From the NCBI GenBank assembly GCA_029959605.1, contig JASCOC010000002.1:62001-126000 (forward strand): a stretch of DNA of 64,000 nt, read 5' to 3'. Shown here piece after piece: positions 1 to 8,998 of the stretch. Under the pieces are notes generated by a model. The model was given only the letters and a program-made list of their open reading frames with translations. It was not told the DNA's origin and ran no database searches. The translations under genes were made by a program, and so were the position numbers. Every line of letters begins with the position of its first letter. Within the stretch, counting starts at the first letter, position 1. Source of the DNA: Lysobacteraceae bacterium PS02340 (GTDB lineage Bacteria; Pseudomonadota; Gammaproteobacteria; Xanthomonadales; Xanthomonadaceae).

Positions 1-166
1 ACATGGCGTGGTCCTGTCGGTGAAGAGGTGGCCATCCTCTCCGGCACGCGCCCGGTGGCGGTATTACATTCCGCTGGGTTTCTTGCCTGATCCGATGCAA
101 CTGCCCGCGTTTCCGACAACCGCAGTCTGGCGGCGCGCTAGAGTTCCGCCTGCCATCGGAGCCCCC
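1..166. promoter_or_regulatory. left-edge intergenic region before the AraC-type gene
   Basis: No gene is supported here. A minus-strand ATG at positions 4-2 follows AGGA at a usable distance, so a divergent gene may begin exactly at the window edge; only its first codon would be inside. If so, this stretch would be the shared control region of that gene and the AraC-type regulator. GGAG at about 157-161 serves the regulator's ATG. Confidence 0.35.
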
Positions 167-1090
167 ATGACCACCTATCCCGCCCCTGCCCGCCCTGCCT
201 CACCGGCGCAGTCGATCGCGCGCATCGTCGAGTCGCACCTGCCGCACACGGGCGATTACGGCACGGCGATTCCTGGTCTGGGCCTGTTCCGGCGCAATGC
301 GATTGCAGCGCCGGTCGTGTGCATGGTTCCGCCCAGCATCGTGCTGGTGGCACAGGGTGCCAAGCAGATGTGGGTCGGCGGGACGGGCTATCCGTACGAC
401 GTGTCGCGCTTCCTCGTGACGTCGCTCGATCTGCCGGCCAACTCGGAAGTCACTGCAGCCACTGCCGCGCAGCCCTGCGTGGGGCTGACCCTGAAGCTCG
501 ATCTGCGGATGCTCGCCGAACTGGTCGCCCAGGGTGGCTTTCCGGCAGGTGCAGCAAGGCCCGTCGGCACCGGCGTGGGGATCGGCACCGCGACGCCCGC
601 GTTGCTGGACCCGTTCGCCCGTCTGGTCGCATTGCTGGAAGAGCCCGATGCGATTCCTGCGCTGGCACCCTTGATCCAGCGCGAGATCCACTATCGCCTG
701 CTGCTGAGCGACCAGGCGGCGCGGCTGCGGCAGATCGCGTCCGTCGACAGCCACAGCCACCGCGTCTCACGTGCGATCGACTGGTTGAAGCTGCACTACG
801 CCGAGGCCGTACGCATCGAGGATCTCGCTGCACGCGTCCAGATGAGCGCACCCACCTTCCATCAGCATTTCCGTCAACTGACCGCGATGAGCCCGCTGCA
901 GTACCAGAAATGGCTGCGCCTCAACGAAGCCAGGCGCCTGATGCTCAACGAACATGCCGATGCCGCAAGTGCAGCGTTCAAGGTCGGCTACGAGAGCCCC
1001 TCGCAGTTCAGCCGCGAATACGGCCGTCTGTTCGGCGCGCCGCCGAAGCGCGACATCGCCTCGCTGCGCAGCCAGGACGTCGCTGGATGA
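167..1090 (+). CDS. AraC family transcriptional regulator (AraC_N type)
   Basis: DNA-binding regulator of about 307 residues. The first two thirds match the AraC-type N-terminal domain of regulators usually found beside oxidoreductase genes. The C-terminal ~100 residues carry the double helix-turn-helix, seen as IEDLAARVQMSAPTFHQHF and the second helix pair ending in YESPSQFSREYGRLFG, followed by the usual PP near the end. The ATG at 167 is chosen over upstream in-frame codons because GGAG lies 5 bases before it and the earlier 53 residues are arginine/proline-rich with no domain character. Its target is unknown; such regulators often control a divergent neighbour, which here would lie off the left edge. 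Confidence 0.85.
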   Translation: MTTYPAPARPASPAQSIARIVESHLPHTGDYGTAIPGLGLFRRNAIAAPVVCMVPPSIVLVAQGAKQMWVGGTGYPYDVSRFLVTSLDLPANSEVTAATAAQPCVGLTLKLDLRMLAELVAQGGFPAGAARPVGTGVGIGTATPALLDPFARLVALLEEPDAIPALAPLIQREIHYRLLLSDQAARLRQIASVDSHSHRVSRAIDWLKLHYAEAVRIEDLAARVQMSAPTFHQHFRQLTAMSPLQYQKWLRLNEARRLMLNEHADAASAAFKVGYESPSQFSREYGRLFGAPPKRDIASLRSQDVAG

Positions 1091-1177
1091 CGCCATGAGG
1101 GCGCGCCGGCAGTGCTTCGCGCTGCCCGCGAGAAGCTTTGATTGACAGACTGCCGAGTCGGCCCGACGCTCGTCGCC

Positions 1178-1594
1178 ATGAAACTAGATATCGACGCGCT
1201 CAGCCTCCGCGAGCTCGATGCACTGCTGGTCGCCGCCGAACGACGCAAGGCGGTGCTGTCACGCCGTCGACCGATCGCGGTCGTCCGCGCCGAGCTGATC
1301 GCGTTCGTGCTCACCCAGGACTACGCGATCGAAGAACTGGTCGACGCCGCGCCTCTGGGTCCCGTCGCCGCCAAGCGCGCGAAGAAGGGCAAGCGCGCGA
1401 AGGTCGCGGCGAAGTATCGCGATCCACAGAACAAGCGCAACACCTGGTCCGGCCGTGGCCGCATGCCACGCTGGCTGGCGGAAAAGACCAAGCGCGGACA
1501 GAGCGCCGCGGACTTCCTCATCCCGGGCCTCGCCCGACCGACTGCGAAGAAAAGCAGTCCGATCGGTCAGCGGACCGTCTTCAAGCAGGGCTGA
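1178..1594 (+). CDS. H-NS family nucleoid-associated protein
   Basis: Small basic protein of 138 residues. The C-terminal part (about residues 78-112) carries the H-NS DNA-binding signature, including TWSGRGRMPRWL, which inserts into the minor groove of AT-rich DNA. The N-terminal ~55 residues are helical and charged, as expected for the oligomerisation region, and a lysine/alanine-rich linker (KRAKKGKRAKVAAK) joins the two. The ATG at 1178 is preferred over a TTG at 1142 because homologues begin near this residue. It faces the liu operon and is separated from it by a hairpin. By family it would act as a global silencer of AT-rich genes; the island at 9-18 kb, whose hsdS is AT-rich, is a conceivable target (inference). 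Confidence 0.85.
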   Translation: MKLDIDALSLRELDALLVAAERRKAVLSRRRPIAVVRAELIAFVLTQDYAIEELVDAAPLGPVAAKRAKKGKRAKVAAKYRDPQNKRNTWSGRGRMPRWLAEKTKRGQSAADFLIPGLARPTAKKSSPIGQRTVFKQG

Positions 1595-1598
1595 GTCA

Positions 1599-1623
1599 GG
1601 GCTGCGACCGGTCGCGTCAGCCC
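1599..1623. terminator. convergent hairpin between the H-NS-like gene and liuE
   Basis: GGGCTG (1599-1604) pairs with CAGCCC (1618-1623) around an inner palindrome GCGACCGGTCGC. It lies in the 32-bp gap between two convergent stop codons. There is no clear T-tract, so it may be a bidirectional transcription or RNA-stability barrier rather than a canonical intrinsic terminator. Confidence 0.45.
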
Positions 1624-1626
1624 GGA

Positions 1627-2529
1627 TCAGGCCGCCGCGTTCGCCAGCGCCACCGTCGCCAGCTTGCTGGCCGGCTTGCGCCCGAGCTCCCCGCTGATCC
1701 ACACCGCCGTATCGGTCACGGCCTGCAGATCGATACCGGTGCGCAGCCCGAGTCCGTCGAGCATGTACAGCAGATCCTCGGTGGCGAGGTTGCCGCTGGC
1801 GCCCTTCGCGTAGGGGCAGCCGCCGAGGCCGCCGACGGCGCTGTCGACCACGCGCACGCCGGCTTCCAGGCACGCCAGCACGTTGGCCAGCGCCTGGCCG
1901 TAGGTGTCGTGGAAATGCACGGCGAGCTGCGCCATCGGCACGGCCTGCGCGCAGGCCAGCAGCATCGCGCGCGCCTTGGCCGGCGTGCCGACGCCGATGG
2001 TGTCGCCGAGCGAGATCTCGTCGCAGCCCATCGCGTGCAGGGCATCGGCCACGCGCACCACATCGCCCAGCGGCACGTGGCCCTGGTAGGGGCAGCCGAG
2101 CACCGTGGACACATAACCGCGTACCGAAACGCCCGCAGCGCGCGCCTGCTCGACCACCGGCTTCAGCCGTTCGAGCGAGCCGTCGACGTCGATGTTGGTG
2201 TTCTTGAGGTTGAAGGCATCCGAGGCTGCGGTGAACACCGCGATGTGCCGCACGCCGGCGGCCAGCGCCCGTTCCAGACCTTTCGCGTTGGGTACCAGCA
2301 CCGGATAGGCGACGCCGTCGCACCGCTGGATGCCGGCGAGCACTTCTTCGGCATCGGCCAGCTGCGGCACCCACTTCGGGCTGACGAAGCTCGTGGCTTC
2401 GACGATCTGGAAGCCGCAGACCGACAGGCGATCGATCAGCGCGATCTTGGTCGCGGCCGGCACCAGCGTCTTCTCGTTCTGCAGCCCGTCGCGCGGACCG
2501 ACTTCGACGACACGGACGAAGTCGCTCAT
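1627..2529 (-). CDS. liuE: hydroxymethylglutaryl-CoA lyase
   Basis: Last enzyme of leucine catabolism: splits 3-hydroxy-3-methylglutaryl-CoA into acetoacetate and acetyl-CoA. The 300 residues form one HMGL-like TIM barrel, with the N-terminal EVGPRDGLQNE motif, the metal-binding HFHDTYGQA segment and the active-site cysteine loop GGLGGCPYAKGASGN. The length is usual for bacterial HMG-CoA lyase. Its ATG overlaps the stop codon of liuD by 4 bases (ATGA), so translation is probably coupled. It closes the liuABCDE operon; its acetoacetate product can enter C4 metabolism. Confidence 0.95.
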   Translation of the reverse strand: MSDFVRVVEVGPRDGLQNEKTLVPAATKIALIDRLSVCGFQIVEATSFVSPKWVPQLADAEEVLAGIQRCDGVAYPVLVPNAKGLERALAAGVRHIAVFTAASDAFNLKNTNIDVDGSLERLKPVVEQARAAGVSVRGYVSTVLGCPYQGHVPLGDVVRVADALHAMGCDEISLGDTIGVGTPAKARAMLLACAQAVPMAQLAVHFHDTYGQALANVLACLEAGVRVVDSAVGGLGGCPYAKGASGNLATEDLLYMLDGLGLRTGIDLQAVTDTAVWISGELGRKPASKLATVALANAAA

Positions 2530-4592
2530 GCCGAGCCCTCCGCGTCGCCTTCGACGAAATCGACCAGCACTGCGCCATCGGCGACCAGTTCGCCCTGTTT
2601 CGCGAGGAACGCCTTGACCACGCCGTCGTGCGGCGCCTGCAGCGTGTGTTCCATCTTCATCGCTTCCATCACCAGCAGCGGTGTGCCCTTCTTGATGGGC
2701 GTGCCGAGCGGTGCCAGCAGTTCGACGATGCGGCCCGGCATCGGGGCAATCACCGCGCCGGCATGCGCTTCCGCGCCGGCGTGCCGATGCAACGGGTCGA
2801 CGTGTTCGAACACGAAGCGGTCTTCGCCGCGATACAGCACCACCTGACTGCCCTGCACCAGCACGTCGACGTTGCGACGCACGCCGTCGAGGGCGGCGGT
2901 CAGCGTCGGTGCGCGCCATTGGAAACTGACAGGGCTGGCCGCCTCGCCGTCGAAGCCGATGCGCAAGCCGTCGTGCTCCTGGCGCACGGCGACCCGGCGG
3001 GTCTTTCCGTTCGCCGACAACTCGATGAAGCGTGCGGCGTGGGTGTCCAAGCGCCAGCCGTCGGCGATGGCCCAAGGCGAAGCCGCCCTCACCCCTGCCC
3101 CTCTCCCGGGGGGAGAGGGGTTCAAATTCGCGCTGTCCGTTGCCGCCTGCGAATGCGCCCACAGGCCGAGTGCCGCGAGCATCCACGCTGCATCGTCGGC
3201 CTCGGGCAAGGGCGCCAGCAGCGTGTCGATCTCGCGTGCGACGAGTCCGGTGTCCAGGCGCGCGGCAGAGAAATCCGCCTGGCGCGCGAGACGGCCGAGG
3301 AACACCGCATTGGTCGTCACGCCGACGACGCGCACCGCATCGATGGTCTGACGCAGACGTTGCAGGGCACGCGGACGGTCTTCGTCCCAGACGATCAGCT
3401 TGGCGATCATCGGGTCGTACCACGGGCTGATCGCGTCGCCCTGCTCCACGCCGGTGTCGATGCGCACATGCGCGCTCGCTTCGGGGAACTGCATGACCTG
3501 CAGCGTGCCCGTCGACGGCAGGAAGCCTTTGAGCGCGTCTTCTGCATACAGACGCGCTTCGATCGCATGTCCGCGATGGTGGATCTGGTCCTGACGCAGC
3601 GGCAGCGCCTGGCCGGCGGCCGCGCGCAACTGCCATTCGACGAGATCGATGCCGGTGACCATCTCGGTGACCGGATGTTCGACCTGCAGCCGGGTGTTCA
3701 TTTCCATGAAGTGGAAATCGCCGCCCTCGCCGACGATGAACTCGATCGTGCCGGCGCCGATGTAATCGACCGCGCGTGCGGCAGCCACCGCAGCCTGCGC
3801 CATCGCCTCGCGCTGCGCATCGCTCAGTTCGGGCGCGGGCGCTTCTTCCAGCACCTTCTGATGCCGGCGCTGCACCGAGCAGTCGCGCTCGAACAGATGC
3901 ACCACTTTGCCGTGGCTGTCGCCGAACACCTGCATCTCCACATGGCGCGGCCGCACGATGTAGCGCTCGATCAGCACGCGCGCATCGCCGAACGAACTCT
4001 CGGCCTCGCGCTGGCACGACAGCAGCGCCGCCGCGAAGTCCTCGCTCTTCTCGACCAGACGCATGCCCTTGCCGCCACCGCCGGCGCTGGCCTTGATCAG
4101 TACCGGGTAGCGGATCTCGTCGGCCTGCTGCTGCAGGAACGCGGGATCCTGGTTGTCGCCGTGATAACCCGGCGTCACCGGCACACCGGCGGCCTGCATC
4201 AGCGCCTTGGCTTCGCGCTTGTCGCCCATCGCCTGGATCGATGACGGCTTCGGGCCGATGAAGACCACGCCGGCATCGGCGCAGGCCTGCGCGAACGCGG
4301 CGTTCTCGGACAGGAAGCCGTAACCGGGATGGATCGCCTGCGCACCGGTGCGGCGTGCGGCGTCGAGCAGCTTGTCGGCGCGCAGATAACTCTCGCGCGC
4401 CGCCGACGGTCCGATGTGCACGGCCTCGTCTGCCAGACGCACATGACGCGCATTGCGGTCGGCGTCGGAGTACACCGCGACGGTGCGGATGCCGAGCCGG
4501 CGACAGGTCGCGATGATGCGGCACGCGATCTCGCCGCGATTGGCGATCAGCACGGTGTCGAACAACGCGCCTTCAGAAATTCCAGTGGTCAT
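2526..4592 (-). CDS. liuD: 3-methylcrotonyl-CoA carboxylase, biotin-containing alpha subunit
   Basis: Carboxylates its own biotin with ATP and bicarbonate, then hands CO2 to LiuB, which carboxylates 3-methylcrotonyl-CoA. Of 688 residues, the first ~445 form the biotin carboxylase (start LIANRGEIACRII, ATP-grasp loop GGGGKGMR, EMNTRLQVEHPVTE), followed by a BT linker domain and a C-terminal biotinyl domain with MEAMKMEH, biotinyl lysine near residue 646. Between carboxylase and BT domain (about residues 488-503) lies NPSPPGRGAG, encoded by a dispersed hairpin repeat read in frame, which makes the protein slightly longer than usual. The start overlaps the liuC stop (TGATG). Propionyl- or geranyl-CoA carboxylase would look similar, but the neighbours decide for methylcrotonyl-CoA. 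Confidence 0.93.
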   Translation of the reverse strand: MTTGISEGALFDTVLIANRGEIACRIIATCRRLGIRTVAVYSDADRNARHVRLADEAVHIGPSAARESYLRADKLLDAARRTGAQAIHPGYGFLSENAAFAQACADAGVVFIGPKPSSIQAMGDKREAKALMQAAGVPVTPGYHGDNQDPAFLQQQADEIRYPVLIKASAGGGGKGMRLVEKSEDFAAALLSCQREAESSFGDARVLIERYIVRPRHVEMQVFGDSHGKVVHLFERDCSVQRRHQKVLEEAPAPELSDAQREAMAQAAVAAARAVDYIGAGTIEFIVGEGGDFHFMEMNTRLQVEHPVTEMVTGIDLVEWQLRAAAGQALPLRQDQIHHRGHAIEARLYAEDALKGFLPSTGTLQVMQFPEASAHVRIDTGVEQGDAISPWYDPMIAKLIVWDEDRPRALQRLRQTIDAVRVVGVTTNAVFLGRLARQADFSAARLDTGLVAREIDTLLAPLPEADDAAWMLAALGLWAHSQAATDSANLNPSPPGRGAGVRAASPWAIADGWRLDTHAARFIELSANGKTRRVAVRQEHDGLRIGFDGEAASPVSFQWRAPTLTAALDGVRRNVDVLVQGSQVVLYRGEDRFVFEHVDPLHRHAGAEAHAGAVIAPMPGRIVELLAPLGTPIKKGTPLLVMEAMKMEHTLQAPHDGVVKAFLAKQGELVADGAVLVDFVEGDAEGSA
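3098..3120. repeat. dispersed hairpin repeat inside liuD
   Basis: CCCCTCTCCC (3098-3107) and GGGAGAGGGG (3111-3120) form a perfect 10-bp inverted repeat with a 3-base loop, preceded by CCTCACCCCTG. The same family, CTCTCCC/GGGAGAG with GGTGAGGG alongside, occurs between genes at 57814-57883. Here it is read in frame on the minus strand and gives the Pro/Gly/Arg-rich linker of LiuD. Confidence 0.8.
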
Positions 4593-5377
4593 CAGGCGTC
4601 CTTTGCGCGGCGTGCGGACAGGAACGCGTCCAGCCGCTCGCGGGCCTCGTCGGTGGCGCGGATGCCGGCGATGCGCGCGGCGGTGTCGGCGATCAGTGCA
4701 TCACCGATGGTCTGGCCATCGAGATCGCGGATCAGCCGCTTGGATTCGGCCTGCGCATTCGGGCCACCCTGCGCCAGCGCCTGCACCAGCGTGTCGATCG
4801 CGGCGTCGAGCGCGTCGTCGGCGACGACTTCATGCACCAGTCCGATCTCGTACGCCTTCGCCGGCTGGATCAGTTCAGCGGTCAGAAAATAGCGCGCGGC
4901 CTGGCGCGGACCGATCGCGCGCAGCACGTACGGCCCGATCGTCGCGGGAATCAATCCGAACTTGACCTCGGACGTCGCGAACACGGCCTTGTCGCTGGCG
5001 ACCGCCATATCGCACGCGGCCACCAGGCCCAGCCCGCCACCGATCGCCGCGCCATGCACGCGCGCGATGGTCGGCTTCGGCAGTTCCGCCAGGCGGCGCA
5101 GCATGCGCGCCAGGGCTTCGGCTTCGTCGCGATTGCGCGCCACGTCGTAGTCGGCAGCGCGGCGCATCCAGTCCAGATCGGCGCCGGCGGAAAAACTGCG
5201 GCCGCGTCCGGCCAGCACGACGACGCGCACGCTGTCATCGGCGCCCAGAGTCTGCAGGCCGCGATCGATCGCATCGATCAGGTGTTCGTCGAACGCGTTA
5301 TGACGCTCGGGGCGATCCATCCACAAGGTCGCCACGGCGCCCTTGCGTTCGATCCCGATGTTCGGTGTGTCGGTCAT
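4592..5377 (-). CDS. liuC: 3-methylglutaconyl-CoA hydratase (enoyl-CoA hydratase family)
   Basis: Hydrates 3-methylglutaconyl-CoA to HMG-CoA, between the carboxylase and the lyase. The 261-residue protein has the crotonase fold: oxyanion-hole segments GRSFSAGADLDWM (about 59-71) and HGAAIGGGLGLVAACD, then FGLIPATIGPYV. The ATG at 5377 follows the liuB stop by 23 bases, and the stop overlaps the liuD start. Sequence alone would allow another crotonase; the assignment as methylglutaconyl-CoA hydratase comes from its place in the operon. Confidence 0.92.
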   Translation of the reverse strand: MTDTPNIGIERKGAVATLWMDRPERHNAFDEHLIDAIDRGLQTLGADDSVRVVVLAGRGRSFSAGADLDWMRRAADYDVARNRDEAEALARMLRRLAELPKPTIARVHGAAIGGGLGLVAACDMAVASDKAVFATSEVKFGLIPATIGPYVLRAIGPRQAARYFLTAELIQPAKAYEIGLVHEVVADDALDAAIDTLVQALAQGGPNAQAESKRLIRDLDGQTIGDALIADTAARIAGIRATDEARERLDAFLSARRAKDA

Positions 5378-5400
5378 TGCGGTGTCCTCGTCGCGCCCGG

Positions 5401-7008
5401 TCACATCCGGAAGATGCCGAACTTCGTCTCTTCGTTCGGTGCGTTCAATGCCGCCGACAGGGCCAGCCCAAGAGCGCGCCGGGTCTTGGCCGGATCGATG
5501 ATGCCGTCGTCCCACAGCCGCGCACTGGCGTAATACGGATGCCCCTGCTGCTCGAACTGCTCGCGGATCGGTGCCTTGAACGCGTCCTCGTCTTCCGCCG
5601 ACCACGTACCGCCCTTGGCTTCGATGCCATCGCGGCGCACGGTGGCCAGCACGCCGGCCGCCTGTTCGCCGCCCATCACCCCGATGCGCGCGTTGGGCCA
5701 CATCCACAGGAAGCGCGGCGAATACGCACGACCGTTCATGCCGTAGTTGCCGGCGCCGAAACTGCCGCCGATGACGACGGTGAACTTCGGCACCTTCGCG
5801 CAGGCGACCGCGGTGACCAGCTTGGCGCCATCGCGCGCGATGCCGCCGTTCTCGTACTTCTTGCCGACCATGAAGCCGGTGATGTTCTGCAGGAACAGCA
5901 GCGGAATACCGCGCTTGGCGCACAGCTCGACGAAGTGCGCGCCCTTGAGCGCGCTCTCGGAAAACAGGATGCCGTTGTTGGCGACGATGCCGATCGGATA
6001 GCCGTGCAGATGCGCGAAGCCGGTGACCAGCGTGGTGCCGTAGCGCGCCTTGAATTCGTCGAAGCGCGAGCCATCGACCAGCCGCGCGATCACCTCGCGC
6101 ACGTCATAGGGCTTGCGCGTATCGGCCGGAATTACGCCATAGAGTTCTTCGGCCGGATACGCCGGTTCTTCCGACGGTTGCGTCAGCAGTTCGCCCTGCT
6201 TGCGCCAGTTGAGCGAGGCCACGATGTCGCGCACGCGCGCCAGCGCATCGAGATCGTCTTCGGCGAAATGATCGGCCACGCCCGAGATGCGCGTGTGCAC
6301 ATCGGCGCCGCCCAGCGATTCAGCGTCCACCTCCTCGCCCGTCGCGGCCTTCACCAGCGGCGGACCGCCGAGGAAGATCGTGCCCTGTTCCTTGACGATC
6401 ACCGTCTCGTCGCTCATCGCCGGCACGTAGGCGCCGCCGGCGGTGCACGAGCCCATCACGCAGGCGATCTGCGGAATGCCCTGCGCCGAGAGATTCGCCT
6501 GGTTGTAGAAGATCCGGCCGAAATGATCACGGTCCGGGAACACCTCGTCCTGCATCGGCAGGAACGCGCCGCCGGAATCGACCAGATAGATGCACGGCAG
6601 ACGATTCTGCTGCGCGATCTCCTGCGCACGCAGATGCTTCTTCACCGTGATCGGGTAATAGGTGCCGCCCTTCACCGTCGCATCGTTGGCGACGATCATG
6701 CATTCGACGCCGCTGACCAGACCGATGCCGGCGACGACACCCGCGCTGGGCACCTCACCGCCGTACATGCCGTGCGCCGCCATCGGCGCGACCTCGAGGA
6801 ACGGCGCGCCGGGATCGATCAATGCATCGATGCGATCGCGCACCAGCAGCTTGCCGCGCTTGCGGTGCTTCTCGCGCGCCGCTTCGCTGCCGCCCTGGGC
6901 GATGCGCGCATGCGTGGCGCGCAGATCGTCGAGGGCCGTCTGCATCGCAGCGGCATTGGTCTGGAAACTCTCACCGGCCGGGTCGATCCGGCTCTGCAGG
7001 ATGGCCAT
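5401..7008 (-). CDS. liuB: 3-methylcrotonyl-CoA carboxylase beta subunit (carboxyltransferase)
   Basis: Transfers CO2 from biotin on LiuD to 3-methylcrotonyl-CoA. The 535-residue protein has both carboxyltransferase halves: an N-terminal crotonase-like half with [12 protein letters not shown] and [16 protein letters not shown], and a C-terminal half with [26 protein letters not shown] and [14 protein letters not shown]. The last is characteristic of methylcrotonyl-CoA carboxylase beta subunits. The ATG at 7008 has GGAG just upstream and lies 10 bases after the liuA stop; an in-frame codon at 7044 would overlap liuA and add residues with no homology. Confidence 0.95.
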   Translation of the reverse strand: MAILQSRIDPAGESFQTNAAAMQTALDDLRATHARIAQGGSEAAREKHRKRGKLLVRDRIDALIDPGAPFLEVAPMAAHGMYGGEVPSAGVVAGIGLVSGVECMIVANDATVKGGTYYPITVKKHLRAQEIAQQNRLPCIYLVDSGGAFLPMQDEVFPDRDHFGRIFYNQANLSAQGIPQIACVMGSCTAGGAYVPAMSDETVIVKEQGTIFLGGPPLVKAATGEEVDAESLGGADVHTRISGVADHFAEDDLDALARVRDIVASLNWRKQGELLTQPSEEPAYPAEELYGVIPADTRKPYDVREVIARLVDGSRFDEFKARYGTTLVTGFAHLHGYPIGIVANNGILFSESALKGAHFVELCAKRGIPLLFLQNITGFMVGKKYENGGIARDGAKLVTAVACAKVPKFTVVIGGSFGAGNYGMNGRAYSPRFLWMWPNARIGVMGGEQAAGVLATVRRDGIEAKGGTWSAEDEDAFKAPIREQFEQQGHPYYASARLWDDGIIDPAKTRRALGLALSAALNAPNEETKFGIFRM

Positions 7009-7018
7009 CGGTGCTCCT

Positions 7019-8182
7019 TCAGCTGGTCTGGCGGAAGAGTTCACGGCCGATCAGCATGCGCCGGATCTCCGACGTGCCCGCACCGATCTCGTAGAGCTTG
7101 GCGTCGCGCCACAGGCGGCCCACCGGGTACTCGTTGATGTAGCCGTTGCCGCCCAGCGCCTGGATCGCCTGACCGGCCAGCCACGTCGCCTTCTCGGCGG
7201 CGTAGAGGATCACGCCGGCGGCGTCCTGACGGGTGATCTTGCCGGCGTCGGCCGCCTTCGCCACCGCGTACACGTAGGCGCGGCAGGCGTTGTAGGCGAC
7301 GTACATGTCGGCGACCTTGCCCTGCATCAGCTGGAAGTTGCCGATCGCCTCGCCAAACTGGCTGCGCTCGTGCACGTACGGCAGCACCGCATCGAGACCC
7401 GCGGCCATCAGACCCAGCGGACCGCCCGACAGCACCAGGCGCTCGTAGTCGAGACCCGACATCAGCACCTTGACGCCGCCGCCGACCTCGCCGAGCACGT
7501 TCTCGACCGGCACTTCGCAATCCTCGAACACCAGCTCGCAGGTATCCGACGAACGCATGCCGAGCTTGTCGAGCTTCTGCGCAGTCGAGAAGCCCTTGAA
7601 GCCCTTCTCGATGATGAAGGTGGTGATGCCCTTCGGGCCGGCGTCCGGATCGGTCTTGGCGTACACCACCAGCACGTCGGCGGTCGGGCCGTTGGTGATC
7701 CACATCTTGTTGCCGTTGAGCACGTAGCGGTCGCCGCGCAGTTCCGCGCGCAGCTTCATGCCCACCACGTCCGAGCCCGCGCCCGGCTCGCTCATCGCCA
7801 GCGCACCGACGAATTCGCCGCTGCACAGCTTCGGCAGGTACTGCTGCTTCTGCGCCTCGCTGGCGTTCTTGCGCAGCTGGTTGAGGCAGAGGTTGGAGTG
7901 CGCGCCGTAGGACAGGCCGATGCCGCCCGAAGCCCGAGAGATCTCCTCCATCGCGACCACGTGGGCCAGATAGCCCAGGCCCGTGCCGCCGTATTCTTCT
8001 TCGACGGTGATGCCCAGCAGGCCCTGCGCGCCGAGCTTGGTCCACAGCGCGTGCGGGAACTGGTTGGCCTCGTCGGCATGCGTGGCGAGGGGCGCGATCT
8101 CCTGCGCGGCGAAGTCCTGCACGGACTCGCGGATCATCTCGATCTCTTCGCCGAGTTGGAAATCGATGGACGGAATACGCAT
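7019..8182 (-). CDS. liuA: isovaleryl-CoA dehydrogenase
   Basis: FAD-dependent oxidation of isovaleryl-CoA to 3-methylcrotonyl-CoA, the first Liu step, with electrons passed to ETF. The 387 residues cover a complete acyl-CoA dehydrogenase: helical N-terminal domain, middle beta domain ([18 protein letters not shown]) and C-terminal helical domain ending [16 protein letters not shown]. The segment [16 protein letters not shown] matches the place of the catalytic glutamate in isovaleryl-CoA dehydrogenases, where other family members use a later glutamate. The ATG at 8182 gives the usual MRIPSIDF start; a codon at 8218 would add 12 residues without support. First gene of the operon, divergent from the TetR regulator. 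Confidence 0.95.
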   Translation of the reverse strand: MRIPSIDFQLGEEIEMIRESVQDFAAQEIAPLATHADEANQFPHALWTKLGAQGLLGITVEEEYGGTGLGYLAHVVAMEEISRASGGIGLSYGAHSNLCLNQLRKNASEAQKQQYLPKLCSGEFVGALAMSEPGAGSDVVGMKLRAELRGDRYVLNGNKMWITNGPTADVLVVYAKTDPDAGPKGITTFIIEKGFKGFSTAQKLDKLGMRSSDTCELVFEDCEVPVENVLGEVGGGVKVLMSGLDYERLVLSGGPLGLMAAGLDAVLPYVHERSQFGEAIGNFQLMQGKVADMYVAYNACRAYVYAVAKAADAGKITRQDAAGVILYAAEKATWLAGQAIQALGGNGYINEYPVGRLWRDAKLYEIGAGTSEIRRMLIGRELFRQTS

Positions 8183-8276
8183 GCTGGACTCCAGGTTCCC
8201 GGGGACGACGACTCGCATGGCATCGCGCCTGCGCAGTGGTCCCGATCGGCACAGGCTAGCGGGTTCCGGACAAGAA

Positions 8277-8300
8277 TTGAACTAATATTCAAAAATTGAA
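8277..8300. promoter_or_regulatory. dyad operator between liuA and tetR
   Basis: TTGAA (8277-8281), TTCAA (8288-8292) and TTGAA (8296-8300) give an inverted repeat TTGAA-N6-TTCAA. TTGAACT also occurs as a direct repeat at 8277 and 8296, 19 bp apart. This AT-rich patch in very GC-rich DNA lies just upstream of the regulator's start and in the divergent gap before liuA. It is the obvious binding site for the TetR-type protein to control both liu and itself (inference from position and symmetry). Confidence 0.6.
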
Positions 8301-8314
8301 CTGAGGATCACGTT

Positions 8315-8929
8315 TTGAGCTACCGGCGTTCGGACCTGATGGAAGAGCGGATGACCCGCAACCGCGAGCGGATCGTCCACGCCGCGCGCACGCTGGTGTC
8401 CGTGGGCGGCTTCCGCGAGGCCCAGGTGGCCGCCGTCGCCGCCGAGGCCGGCGTCTCGACCGGGCTGATCTACCGCTACTTCCCGTCCAAGACGGAACTG
8501 TTCGTCGAAGTGCTGACCGTCGCCATCGACGCCGAAATCGTGATCCTGCGCGGCGCAGCCGCCGCCCACACCGACGCCCGCGATCAACTGGGCGCCGCCA
8601 TCGAAGCCTTCGTGCGCCGCGCCCTCGCCGGCCCGGCACTGGCCTACGCCTTCATCGCCGAGCCGGTGGACCCAGAAGTGGACGCCGAACGTATCCGCGG
8701 CCGCCGCCGCTTCGGCGAAGTCTTCCGCGACATCCTGCTGGCCGGCATCGAACGCAAGGAGTTCCCCGCCCAGGACGCCGACGTCACCGCCGCCTGCATC
8801 GTCGGCGCGTTCACCGAAGCGCTGGTCGGGCCGGTGGCGCCGATCCTCAAAGAGAAGACGTCGGGCCCGGCGCAGCTGGTGGAGTCGATCCGGGAGGTGT
8901 GTTTGCGGGCGGCGGGGTCTGTCGGATAG
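8315..8929 (+). CDS. TetR family regulator, probable repressor of the liu operon
   Basis: 204-residue TetR-type repressor. The N-terminal helix-turn-helix is clear: RERIVHAARTLVSVGGFRE, then VAAVAAEAGVSTGLIYRYF and PSKTELF. The C-terminal ~140 residues form the helical ligand-binding and dimer domain. A TTG at 8315 is taken as start because GAGG precedes it by 8 bases; the next candidate is an ATG at 8339. It is divergent from liuA across a dyad. TetR-type regulators of liu genes (LiuQ) are known in some proteobacteria, so repression relieved by a leucine-derived CoA ester is likely but not shown here. Confidence 0.85.
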   Translation: MSYRRSDLMEERMTRNRERIVHAARTLVSVGGFREAQVAAVAAEAGVSTGLIYRYFPSKTELFVEVLTVAIDAEIVILRGAAAAHTDARDQLGAAIEAFVRRALAGPALAYAFIAEPVDPEVDAERIRGRRRFGEVFRDILLAGIERKEFPAQDADVTAACIVGAFTEALVGPVAPILKEKTSGPAQLVESIREVCLRAAGSVG

Positions 8930-8998
8930 CGACGATGTGCGCGCAAACGTGAGGTGTGACCACATCGAACAGCAGCCAGACTCCGGCAGTCGATGAAT

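Noticed and set aside
8933-8967. CGATGTG/CACATCG dyad after tetR as a terminator
   Set aside because: Seven-base arms with a 21-base loop and no T-run; too weak to claim.
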